Shown piece after piece: positions 1 to 13,500 of a stretch of 64,000 nucleotides of DNA. This stretch comes from Schistosoma haematobium (lineage: Eukaryota; Platyhelminthes; Trematoda; Strigeidida; Schistosomatidae). The position numbers and the translations under genes are program-made. Positions within the stretch are counted from its first letter, which is position 1. The number at the start of each line of letters is the position of its first letter. The notes under the pieces are model-generated. The model ran no database searches. It saw only the letters and a program-made list of their open reading frames with translations, and was not told where the DNA came from. Location of the stretch: the NCBI RefSeq assembly GCF_000699445.3, contig NC_067196.1:24259116-24323115 (forward strand), given 5' to 3'.

Positions 1-226
1 AGTCAGGAATGTAATGTCTGGCAGGAGAAGACGGGTTAGATCAGGAAAGGAAGAGTGGGAATAGAAAGCAATTAGTATGGAAATGCAAGAACAACGAAGT
101 TCAAGACGATTATTGAACATTTCGCAAGTAAAGTATTATAGTATGGTTTTTCTATTTTACCAAGTAACTCTGTAATTCCGTGTTAAATACAATTCGATTG
201 TCCCCACCCGTGTTCTGTTCACTACA
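1..226 (-). repeat. Partial LTR-like repeat, family A
   Basis: Reverse-strand relative of the 282-bp repeat at 47910-48191 and the 281-bp repeat at 38932-39212. All share a start TGTAnTGAACA, then an ACGGGTGGGGACAATCGAAT block, and a distal part with TGTCTGGCAG (this strand). It is cut by the window edge. It lies in the intron downstream of exon 8. A TG...CA-bounded solo LTR is the best reading. Confidence 0.6.
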
Positions 227-316
227 ACACACACTTATGGGTCGTGTTTGTTAGTTTCAAACATTGAAATGTATTGTATATATGTGATTAGTAAATTACG
301 TAGAATCTGAACTCAC

Positions 317-449
317 GTTATCTAATTGAGATTGTATTTCTTGACATTGATTAGCTAATTGATTCTTGGTACGTTCAAGACTAATAACTCGACCACGTTC
401 AAGTTCATAGGATTCTGTTAATTCATTGATACGATTGTTCAAACGACGT
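317..449 (-). CDS. Paramyosin-like exon 8 (last one in window)
   Basis: 133 nt between gttag|AC and AAC|gtgagt. Completes the split Lys codon and encodes [20 protein letters not shown] through QSQLDN. It ends on a codon boundary with a good donor, so the gene continues beyond position 1. Confidence 0.8.
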
Positions 450-3400
450 CTAACAGTAATCAATTAATAAAATGTGTTAAAGTTTATTATCATATACTGA
501 ATAATTTTATTCTAGATAGTACAATAACTTACTATTGATATAATATCTTTATTTAGATTATTCAGTATATGCATTATATCATTGAGGTAAACAACAGCTG
601 AAAAGTAAGGTATATTGATTAGTTCTTTTGTTCTAGTACTGTTAGATATTGACTTATTTATGAACAATGAGTTTTAAAACTTCTTCATTAAGCTGTACAT
701 TTATATATGTAAAATTATTTCTGTGTTACAGTGCACAAAATATATTAAATTTGGATTAATCCATATTATTGGTAATGTCAAGACAGATCATGCATAAAAG
801 ATAAGAACTGTATACTTTAAGGTGATGTATGGATCCTGATCATTCAGCTAATATTGTATATAAAGACATTTTAATATAAAATAGGAATTGCTGTTTCATA
901 GTTGTCATGATAGTAATAATAATAATAGTATTGACACGAATATTAAGTAAAATTAAAAAGATGAATGTATATTCAAAGAAAGAAGTGCAGGTCATAATGG
1001 AAAGGATTGGAGCAAATTGGAACGAACAATCACACGACCTTAATGTAAGCCAAAAATAAACAATAAGGTTGAATGTATCGTTTTTGTATACATAAGTAAG
1101 GTTTTTCTGAACTGATATCGATTGTTTCAGCTATATGGAGTATAAGTAATACTTTTTAGAAATTACTAGAAACTTGATTGATATATTCATAATCAACCAA
1201 GACGAAAAGAATGACACACTTGAGGTTAAAAAATGACACTAACCAAACTAAGTACATGACCAAGACGAAATTATATGTTTTCAAGTGTTCTATTTAGAGT
1301 AGTTATAAATTTTATACATTTATCTTACATAATTACTAAATGAAATTGCCATTTCACAAAATTTCGGCATTCATTTTATTAACAAGAAAGACATTAGTTT
1401 CTAGTAAAAATTAACACATTTCTGAAATCCGTCATCACTCACACCGTCTTAATTTATGAAAGCAGTGTAATTAATGCTGTGATGGTCTAGTTGGTTTGAT
1501 AAAACTATGAAGATAAAACCATAGGCTATAAATTCAATATAAATATTTCACCAAGATAGTACAAGTAAAGTACCTGTAGGCAACAAGTAATTGTTAAATG
1601 ATGAAAACCAAGGTCATAAGCTAACCAATCATCACTAAATTTTTCCTATTTTTATTGATCTGTTGTTTTGTTTAACAAATGTGTTTTTTTTCTTAAAACG
1701 GTTAGACCTTTTTAGAAACTTCGATATAGTTATGAAAAGAAGAAGTTGATTTGTAAAATATAAGGTACTGATACTATGAACAACCTGGTCACAGATTTAC
1801 TTGTTATGAAATAAATGATCAATAAAATAAATTACATATATCATATTAAAGTAAATTATGTAATCATTTACTAAAGAATCAATAATAATTAATAAGTTAC
1901 ATACTTGAGTTCATCAAATTCTTCAGTTTTCTCATTGAATTCTTTTTCATATTTTGTTTTAGTTTGTGTTAATTCACTTGTAAGTCTAGTAACTTGAGTT
2001 TGAAGTTTCACTACACTTTCAGCTTCATCATCTGCTCTATGGATTAATGTATCTAATTCTTGTTGTACTGTATTTAATTTATTTTGTACTAAGGTTCTAG
2101 TCTATAGAAATTGAAACAAGAAGATTTTTTTAATGAATTGTGAATAGATTGAAATCATGAGTCAATTGAAGCTAGACCACCATGGAAAACCTGGAAGCAC
2201 TGGACGACCGTTTCGTCCTAGTATGAGACTCCTCAGGAGTGCGCATCCACGATCCCTCACCCCGTGAGATTCGAACCCAGGACCTATCAATCTCGCGCCA
2301 ATCGCTTAACCAACTAGAGCACTGAGCCGGCATCCAATGGCGTTAATGTCCAACTTCAACCAATCCACGGAGTTACTCCATACTATGACGAAGCGGCCGT
2401 CCAGTGCTTCCAGGTTTTTCATGGTGGTCTAGCTTCAATTGACTCATGAGTTCAATCTGTGAAATTTCTAAAATCTCCACAAACCCCTTCTGAATTGTGA
2501 ATAGTTAATTATCTGTAATAATAAAATGAACATTTTTTTAATTTGACGGGTTTAAGAATAACGTTTAGCTGTCTTTTTTGTCTGTCATTACAATTTAGTG
2601 TCCAGCCTCACTATTAATGCACCCTTCCAATAGATAACAGGACATAATCCTGAATGAATATAGGTACAACTGATCTCCATTTTGGTTGAGATCATGAAGC
2701 GATTTTAGTTAGACCACCGTTGGAAACCTGGAAACACTGGATGGCCGTTTCGATTCATGATCTCAATCAAAAACTTAATAATCTCCATGGCCCCTATACT
2801 GATAATTAAAATGTGCTCACTAGTGATTAGCTTCGTGAGGAAGTTCTCGGAGTTCTAGTGAGATGCCGTGACCAGTGGAGTTAATCTGTGTCGGGTAGAG
2901 ACAGGTATCTACCTCAGTTCAATGGAAGATGATCGCGCAGTTTCGTGGATTGGATGGTGTTAGACACTAACACCATTGGATACCAGCGCAGTGGTCCAGT
3001 AGGTTGAGCGTTCGCGCACGAGACTGAAGGCTGTGGGTTCGAACTCCTCTGGAGCGGGATCGTAGATGCGCACTGCCAAGGAGCCCACAATAGGACGAAA
3101 CGGCTGTCCAGTGCTTCAAGGTTTTCAACAGTGGTCTGACATCAATCGGTTCATGATCTCAATCAAAAACCTAATAATCTCCACAACCTTTATACGAATG
3201 ATTTGTATTTAGAGATAAACAAACTCCGTCTGTAGCTCTCCTAAGGTTACCGCTGGTTCAAAGCCCGGATAAAAGAGGAGAGTTGAGCATGAGGTCAGCA
3301 GCCCTATCCCAAAGAAAATAACTTTGCTAGAAAAATGCTAGTCAGGCAGACTGATTCCGACATGGACATGTGATCGGTTGACTTAGATCAATTATCCACT

Positions 3401-6400
3401 TACAGAATAAAGTTTGTTATGGAATACATATAAGTCTTTATGCAATCTAAGTGTTTACTTTGATATTTTTGACTTTCACAATGTATCATTTGTTCATTTC
3501 TTTTGATTATCTAATTGTTTTTGTTAATTTAATGCACTTACCAATACATACAATACATCATAAAATGGTAATAGTTACAATGATTATAGATTCATATTCC
3601 ATTACAATAATTACACCACAAACCTATTTATTTAGATTGTTCATAGATAAGAGACTGAAGTGAAAATCTATTATCAAGTATAATAAACATTTTATGACAA
3701 AATTTTAATAAAAGAAAGAGAAGACTGAAATTATTTATCACCTTTTTTGGATAAATGTAAACACATATTGTTTACCTTTGAAAATAGTCATTAATGTTAC
3801 ATGAATAAAAGCTTATTATTGTTCGAAAACAATCTTAGTTTTTTTTTTTTTATTTGTTGCCTTTTTTGGGCTGGACTCGTTCTTAACGATCTGTTGTAAA
3901 ATGTTCACTGTAACGTAGTTCGATATGTTGGATCAAAAACAAATGATCAGGACTCCGAAGTCGTTTTCATCTATTACTTCAAAGGTATCGACTCAAACCT
4001 ACAATCTTCAGGCCTCACAACTCGTGTTTAACTTTCGGAGCACGGTTCTTGTAACCAATTTTCTAAATAAATTATCTCAGTCAATTTGAGATATTGTATG
4101 ACCATCATTCATGGTCACTGGTGATATTTGTATCATACTCAACTTAGGTGGGTTCCAATGATCACTGTTTCTTATTAGAACTCTTGAATCTAACTCTCTC
4201 AGTTAGTTACGAATAAGAACACAATGATTGTTAAATAAGGCATTTATAGGATTGCTGGATTAAGTCTTCATATCACTGACTGACTTTGTTTCGGCAACCA
4301 TGATAAAGCTACAGACTAAGACTTCTTATAAGTCACATGCTAGGACGGAACAATTATCCAGCACTTTTTAGTTTTTAGTATTTTTCCAACTTACGTTAGA
4401 TTTGTTAAACTTTAAGTGAAGATCATACCAATTGACTTTTAATAACAAACGAAAACTTAAACTTCAATATTCAGTATAATCATATTGTTAAAACTTAACA
4501 AATCGGATTTAGCTGACGTTTTATAATAAGTTCTTTTGTTTATTAGTTTGTCCTTTTATTTTTACTCTATTTTTATTTTATTATAACATACCTTTATTTC
4601 TTCTTCTAAAGCTCTCTTATGGTCTTCTCCTACTGATTCAGCAATCGATTGTGCTCTCTGACAACTTGCCAAAGACGTATTTAACTTTTCTATAGTTCTA
4701 GCCTGTTCAGTTGCTTCAGCAATGAGTTGAGCATTTTGTGAATTAAGTTCTGTAATACGTTTTTGACTCTCTTCATAGTTCGCTCTCAATCTTATAGTTT
4801 GAGATTCAAGTGTTTCTTGTTTTGATTGAGCAACAGTCTGGTTAGCAGAGAGAATAAAAAACATTTTTATACGGGGATTTGAAAATTGGTTAAACATTTC
4901 TATATTGACTAAGCAGATCACGGCGTCGTTTATCAGTAGACCGGCATAAATAAAATAAAATATTTCATACGCATATATGTTTTAGGGATTGTAAGTCAGT
5001 TGCTTTAATAATTTTTAACAGTTTTTAACCTTTTGGCATTAATGAATTAGTTTCAGACAACATTTTATTGATTATTCAGAATTAGACCATTATTTAGCAT
5101 AGAATAAACGTATTTAGATTAAATACACTGAGATATAGTTACAATCTGTCTTTATGGCCAGTAAATATATCTTTGTCGGTCTTCTGACCTACATGGAGTC
5201 GTGTATGGTTATTTTGGTCTTCTAAACAGAAACATTGTATTACGGCTAGGCGGGGAAAACTTAATTGCTTATACGATTCAGTATCAAGTGACGGTCAGGA
5301 GTTCAGAAAATTAATATTTTTTTCATTTGTCGAACATCGGTAAGACTGCTAAGCTGATTAAAATCAATTTAGTAACTTTTGGGCTTTGTGTTATAATGCA
5401 GCTTGGCATCCATATCGTGAATAATTTTACAAAGTATACCTATATTTATTTTTGAAATAACTTGGAACTAATAAGACGTTTACTGCGTCATCATAACTCC
5501 TTATATACCCTTAAAAATCTCATAGGATACGTAAAATCACCATATTGTTTTAATTTTCCTTACCGTTTCAGCCACAATTTTTTTTATTTTAACAGTCTGT
5601 AGTATCATTATCAATAAGGAGTATAGAAGTATGAATGATATTCACCGAGTAGTTTCAATTTCATAGCATAGTAAAGTTTTATCTAAAAATTACACATCCA
5701 TATCAACTTCATCACTTCAAATGGTGATAAATTAGTTTTGAACATATTTTTTTAATTGTTGATCTATTTAATAAGTATTATTAGTAGAAAACCAGGAACA
5801 GTTTGAAACTGGAGAGCTGCATTTACTTGAAATAATACATACTAAATTTTCTCAGTTTTTCAGTTGATGATTTTTCATAATCAGTTTAATTAAATGGTTT
5901 TCTCATGTAGTTTACATCCATCAGCTGGTTTTAATATTTTAACGTACTCTAAATATAGATGAACATTTATTTTAACTTTTCATTATATCATAGTATTATA
6001 AATTTATAGTGGTATGAAACTAACTGAAAGTATTCAAAAAGATTTTTGTTTCTATGATATATAACGCAATCACATTAGTTCTTGAAAATAAAACGATATC
6101 TATTTTGACTAATATTCTCACTTTGGGGTACATTTGTAATATGAAGAAAGTTTTGACTGAGTATACTGTGAGAACAACATCATTTGGTCCCTGCTAGCAA
6201 ATTACCTAATTGAATGTTTTACAGTTTGAATCGTTAAATGTTAAGTTCACATTCAAGTGGATAAGACTAAAATCAATGGGTTTCTGATACATTCAGTTAT
6301 AGAATGAAAACATATTCTATATTTTTATTCTGCCCACCATTAAATACAATCAGATATTGTAAACAGCAATTTATTACAATAAATATATTCAACAACCAGG

Positions 6401-9400
6401 CAAACGATATCCTAACTTTAATTCAAGTTCACATTCATTTATCCGTAGTAATCTGAACCTCATTGAAAAATAAGCATACGCATTACTGTAGCACATTTCT
6501 CTAAATCTCTAGACTACCATTTCGGTATAGTATTATTAAGAATCCATTGCTTATCTTACAGTCCATAGATTTTGTTAAGTTTTCAATAGATGCTTTATTC
6601 AACAAATTTTATGAAGATAATTACCTTCACTTAGTAAACTAAAGTTTATTTACAATTGCATAACTAGCTGACATCTTTGGTTCACATAAACGTTACATGT
6701 TTAATGATGTATCGTCTAGTGTTGAAAAAATGAATCTATTTTTCTAGTACTAACCTAACAAATATACATTTTAAAAAATAATAACTTATTGCTTACTTTC
6801 GCCTTATTAGCATCCTCAACTTCAATAAAAGCATTTTCCAATTGTCTAGCCATTTCAGATCTTTCTTTTTCAGCTCTAAATATTTAACAAATTTAAATAC
6901 AATTATTATTAGCGTTATTGAACATTTTAACGGTAACCCACCTGAATAAATAAATAATGAAAATTGACTGAAATTCAATGGCTATTTAAAATACATATCA
7001 CTAAGGTGAAATAGGTAAAGAAGGTCATTCAATTTGTCTTTACTGTATGTCAACAACGGAGGAATTACCATGAGAAAAAGAATTTATGAAAACACAACAA
7101 ATTGGATTCACTTTTAAGTGATTTAATCCTTAAAGAAGCAATATTGACTAGCATATCTGATCTGGCTTAATATCAAATGTATTTCGAAAATAATTACTAA
7201 CTTGGATTTCGCCTTTTGAAGAACATTTATTTCAAGATTAAGATCATTGACTGTGGTTTGATGACGACGTCTTAAATTTTCCAAACTTTCTTCATTTGCA
7301 TCACGAATTGTACCCAGCTCTCTATGAACACGAGCAAACTCTTGTTCCCGTCTTTTGATAGTTTCCTCCTTTTATAAAATAAATGTAATGTATTTGAATT
7401 TATCAACCTTTTTTAAGCATGAAACCAGTTAATATTCCTATATTAGTAATTGAACTACAATATATTATCTACGAATGCAAATTGGAAGATTTGGTTGATA
7501 TGTTTGTAAAAATATTCTCTGCAAAATTAATATCTCAGACATGTAGTGTGAAAATGCTTTAACAATATTAATAAAGCTACGTTTCTTACCAACAATCATA
7601 GTACTCTTGTTTTGATAATTTTAATCCGTCCTAAAATGTCGACGCTAGGATTGTGAACAATGTATTCTGTGAATTACCTCTGTTTCAAAAAATAATCACT
7701 TTCATAGTCAAATAGAACTCCTCAAGTTTATCAGAATGCTAAATTCTTCAATCAAATAATTATCAAAGGCATTAAGTGAGAGAATATAAAACGATGTTTG
7801 TTCAGTTTATACTTACAAAAACTTCATTACATTACATTTCAGTATCATCCATGAATAAACCAAATTACACATCTTATGAGCTCAATATAAATTTCTATTG
7901 ACTAGTCAGATTAGTACTTGATAAGTTGGTTAGTTAAATAATTTCGTAGGGAATCAAGTTCCTGTTTTGCTTTTTTCCTTTACTCCAACAATTATAGTGT
8001 CTAAACTGAAATTAAAGTAATATGCTATTGAATTAGAAACAGTAATTTAGTTTAAGGTTCAAATAACCTGTTAAATTTATCATTCATGAAGGTGGCTATA
8101 CGGATTCAAGTTTACAAACTTCCTAGAATGATTTTTATGATCAGCAAGTAGTGTTACATTTTGGTACCTAATCTTTACATTCAAATATATATCTCTATAT
8201 ACATTGAATAAGACAGTTAATTTATTGAACTGTTAATTATTTGATATAATTAAGCCTTCTTAAGTTTCAAAGTACATTCAAACATGTTTTTGAATAAAAT
8301 ACTGAAAAACATTCCTCTTGCAAGTAGTAATTTTGAACTTCTCAATGATTATATCAACCATAACTATCACCTAATTACACTTGGTATTGTTTGCTTGAAT
8401 ATTCCCATTGATGTTTACGACTGCAATTGATCAATCTCTCATTGGCATATTTGCATACTATGTGCATTGCCTCGATATTACCTTAATTCACAAGCTTGAT
8501 AAGCAAAGATGGATAGTGGGTAGCAGTGGAATCCAGAACGAACGTTTCGTCTTATTTGGGACTCGTCAGCCGGGTGTACCTGCATCCTAGAGTTGATGTG
8601 CACTCCGGGACTCGAACCACAGTACCATTCGCTTCAAACGCCTTCGCGTTATCCACTCAGCTACTGAGTCCTGATAGCCACTTTATTGTGCAATAGGGTG
8701 AATTTAAATTCATTTGGTATGGTTTACTTGAATCTTATGTAATTATTAAATCAATACAGATTCAAAATTGTACTGTAATATATCTTTATGAAAATAAATA
8801 TTTATGATACAGAAAGAATTTATACTCACTTGTTGACTTATTTGTTCTCTAGCATTTTGAAAATCTGCATTTAATATGTCGAACTCAGCATTAATTTCAG
8901 CAAGCTCCCTTTCCGTCTAAAGTTAATGTATACAATGATAAATATTAAATTTTATAATGATAATATAAATTCTATTTGAAGATTATTTTTTTTATTTTTA
9001 AAGTTCCAATTGTTAAGTTAGAACATAAAGGTTGGTTCAGTGGTATTATTTAATAGAAGAAAAACTTTTTCATCACCTAAAAATTCGTTCTTTTTTTCAA
9101 ATATAAACTCCTTCTTAAGTTTGAGAAATTGCTTTGTAAGAGTACGTTACGAATTACCAATCATCATAAATAAGTCTCAAGGTGGTTGGGTAAAATGGTC
9201 AACAAATCTGTTAGTAGTGACAAACTTTACTGTATGGTACATAGTGAACATAATATAAAAAGAGACTAAGCTTTCACAGTTTTATATCAAGTCTAGAATG
9301 ATTTCGTAAAGGATTTAAGATTAACCCCCTTTCTTACTACTAAGCTATTACTATTGGCTGGAAGAAACCAGACTCATGTATGAAACCAATTTTGTTCAAA

Positions 9401-10447
9401 AGGCCACGCAATAAGGTTCTTCCATATTGAACACGGTCAATATTTGCAATATACACTGTTAACCTTTACTCTCTCTCTCTCTCTCTCTCTCTCTATTGCG
9501 TATATCTTTATCCTACATCTTCCTAAGACATTTCATTAATTACATATTTATCTTCTTTAGTTCATACGTTATTACGGTGATAGCAACTCCCCATATCATT
9601 ATCATAATCATTATACAAATTAATATGACATATTACATATATTCTATACAGTTTTAATCTCTTGATTTGAACTCATTACCTTAACGTATAATTTTTACTT
9701 TTACCATATAATCTGACCTCTCAACTTTATTAATGATGCTTTTTGTTAGTATTTAAGACATAGTCCATATGTAATCTACTACTATTTTATTAACAACACC
9801 AATTAATTCAATGAAGACTTTTAAATGTGTACCCTAAAATACGATCTTCTGTAACACTATGTTTACAGATTTATCACTGTAGAAGAATTCACTGAAAACC
9901 ATTCTTCACTCATATTTTTTATTCTGAATATGGATAAATTGTTAATGTCCTCTCTAACTATGTAGACTTTGCTCGTATTTGCAAGTAAAGAGACAGAGGA
10001 AATATTTTTAGATTTGGGACTTCATTTTTACCAGATGTCTAACGATTTATTTCATTCACAGACTTAATGGCACGTTGTTTATGGGAATTAATTTTAACGA
10101 TTCAAAGTGTAATATAGATGTCCTATGCAGCAAAGCTGTAAATAGCGTTCACTAATAGGAACTTCTTTCCTGTATCCATAAAGAATAAGCTTCGCCGTTT
10201 GGTCACCTCCATACGCATCTACCAGTTCACCTACTCTTGTGGAGTAAGGTACATAGGTTGTATCCAGTCCTCGCTTTTAACTTGGATATGAGAACACGTC
10301 CCAGCGTGGTTCCATAGGGGAGCACACATACAACCTTTTATTGTTACTATTCATATTACGCAATCTAGTATCATAATCTTTCTATTACGCCATTATGCTT
10401 ATTCCTTGTTCATATGTCCTTACAGGACTAGTAGTTTAACAAAACAT

Positions 10448-10506
<59 letters not shown>

Positions 10507-13500
10507 TGTACAACTCTATAATAAATTTGTTGAAAAGAGATTCCTCCTCAGAACTTCGTGTTTTTAATATAGATGTGAAGCATATGTCTGGATTGTTGTA
10601 TGCTTATCACTAATGGTGGTTGCGCAATATCCGAAATTGATCAAAGTCGGAAATGCAAATCATCGGATGTTAACTTAGCAGTCTAAAGGCTAAACGATTT
10701 CCTAGAGGCATGAAGGTTTCGGGTTCGATCGTTGGTCAGGCCATGAGTGAGTTCGGCTGTGAAATCTCATGCTACGATTCAAAGACTACCATGTTTTTCC
10801 TGGTTTTCAGTATTTGTCTGACTGAAGTCAGTCTGTAATGTTAAACTACAAAAGATTTGGTTTCTTAGACATTGGAAATATTTCACAAATTTTAGGGAAA
10901 TTTCAGTCACCATTAAATTATTCTTATTCGGTATCTATGATGTAATTTGATGATAAAATTAATCATAAAAAAATTTGGAGAAGAGACCAATAATAAATAG
11001 AAAAAATTTATATCATGTCTTGAATGAAAAATGTTCATCTTGGAATGATTAGTTCGGTTATTTGGCTCAATCTGAATTCCGAATTCACTCTGAATGCATA
11101 TCTATTCCAATAGAGTATAGATGGATCCATCCATAAGTCTCATTGTGCTATAAAAATATGATAGAATGAAACTTTCAGCTAAGTGGAAGACTATAAAAAA
11201 CTGAAATAATATACAATTCTTTGATTTTTTACCGGATACATCACTACTACTAACTTGAAACAGAACTACCCATATCAGTACATACTATTCCAATCATTTA
11301 AAATAACATAAATTACGATATATTGTTTAGACTGAAACGTTGCGATAACTGAAAGTTTCTCGTTTTCTCCTTGTCTTTCTCTTATATTTTATCGTACTGA
11401 GCGAACGAGATGGTAGTTAAACAAACTTCAATGTGCCTGTAATGATTAATTATTTGGATGATCTTTTTGTACTAAGATAATGTTTAAAGAGCTTACAAAT
11501 GTCTAATACCAAGTACATTTTTACAAAAATTTTATTGAAGAAAAGTCACAAGAATTTGGTTACACTGATGCATTAAGTTGAAAATGAAGACTGGAGGGAG
11601 GGTAATATTATGTATCCAATATAAGATGAGTGTCCAGAAAACTGATTAATTCTACACGCCTATATTGGTTTTAAATCTTGAGCGGTTCATATTCTGTGTT
11701 GAATCAACAGAATGATATGTACACGATACGGTTTTATGATCTTACACATATTAAATAAAATTTACGCTGGCTAGGCACAAAAAATGTAAAAGTATCACAA
11801 AACTTCATCTAACGAGAAAAAACTTAAGAAAAGTCCAATTACTGTCACACATACATTTTATTCAAGATAACTTTTAGTAAAGTAAGCATCACACAAAATG
11901 ACTCAGATTTTGATTTCTGCTTGTAACCAATTATTTTAATATTTTCAATTTTAAGAATGACCGAAATCTGATTGCCCCCACTTGTGTTCTTGTCCACTAC
12001 AATATGATGTGACATCCATCACTGTTCAATAATATATTTCGTACATAATCTATTAGTCTCAGAAGGGGGTCTTATAGATATTATAGTAATTTTATTAGTT
12101 GAGATCATGAGTTAATTGAAGCTAGACCACCCTAATCACTCTTTTGATCATATTGATCGCATATAATGAACATGGAAATATGGATCAGTCTTATCATAAC
12201 AATAATAATGATGATAATCACAATTACTATTATTGTTATTATTATTATTATTATTATTGCTTTTAAGCAACGAACAACAACAAACATTGAAATGAAAGAA
12301 AAATATTCCAGTTGTTCAAATAAATCACTGTCGAAATTACAAAATCGCAAAGCTATTTTTGTTGTTGTTCTTTTCACTTTACAAGTTGTTAACACAAAGT
12401 AACCCCAAATATTACACTAGATTCCACACTGATTGTCATCATAAATGTCAATACTAAGTTACATTACATGTTTTTCCTCTTTACTTTTATCTTATAATTT
12501 CCACAGGAAAAATTATCATTCAAATGACAATATTATTCAGATAGAAAATGTTAGAAGAATAGTTAAAGTTTAAAGATAATCCAAAGTATGAATTAAAGTT
12601 AGATGAATGAGGGAAAATGACAAACTTTGGAAGCTAATTTTGAGATCAATAATTATATTTTTAAAGTACATTTATCAAATACTGATTTTATAATGTTTTT
12701 GGATCTTTCTAATTATAAGCTTTCGTTTGACTAATTATCAACTACTGTTTTTTATCTTTTCTTTTCCGTTCTAAACATACCGTTACTTACTAATAATCTT
12801 ATTTTTGAGTCAAATACACAGTGGTTACATAATGTGTCTTATTTCCCTATTTTGAGCGGGTCTTATAGAAAGAGATTCTCTGTGAAGCAATGACTTATAT
12901 TATGTTACTTAGTTGGGCATCAGTATTACTGTTTTAAGCGAAGTAGTTTGAGATTATAGGAATAACATTCAACAAACAATAATTAGACATGTAGATTTTT
13001 ATTAATAAACTATGCTTTTATAGTACAGTGCTGTAGTGGACTTTGTCACTTGTTATCACTGATAAAGCTTTTATAACATTTCATGAGATCGAAAAGGGAT
13101 GATAATAAAATACACTACGGATAATCGTCGAACAATCAGTTGAGCGGCACACATCACTGTACATCAACTTCATTGATTATGAAAAGGCATTTGACAGTGT
13201 AGATAGGAAAACCTTATGGAAACTCCTTCGACACTACGGAGTTCCTGAGAAGATTGTCAACATTATCCGGAACTCATACGACGGGCTACAGTGCGAAGTA
13301 GTGCATGGAGGACAGCTGACAGACGCATTCCAAGTAGGCACCGGAGTCAGACAAGGCTGTCTACTCTCCCTTTTTCACTTCTGGTGGTTGACTGGATCAT
13401 GAAGACCTCGACATCTGAGGGAAAACACGGAATACAATGGACGGCTCAGAAGCAATTAGATGATTTGGACTTCGCGGATGACCTTGCCCTGCTATCGCAT

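Noticed and set aside
10452..10503. AT run as a possible promoter or origin
   Set aside because: A plain microsatellite; nothing around it supports a function.
11951..12000. Short match to the start of the family A LTR
   Set aside because: Only about 35 bp are similar; too short to annotate as a copy.
12132..12402. Overlapping frames on both strands rich in Ile
   Set aside because: They come from an (ATT)n/(ATG)n low-complexity tract.
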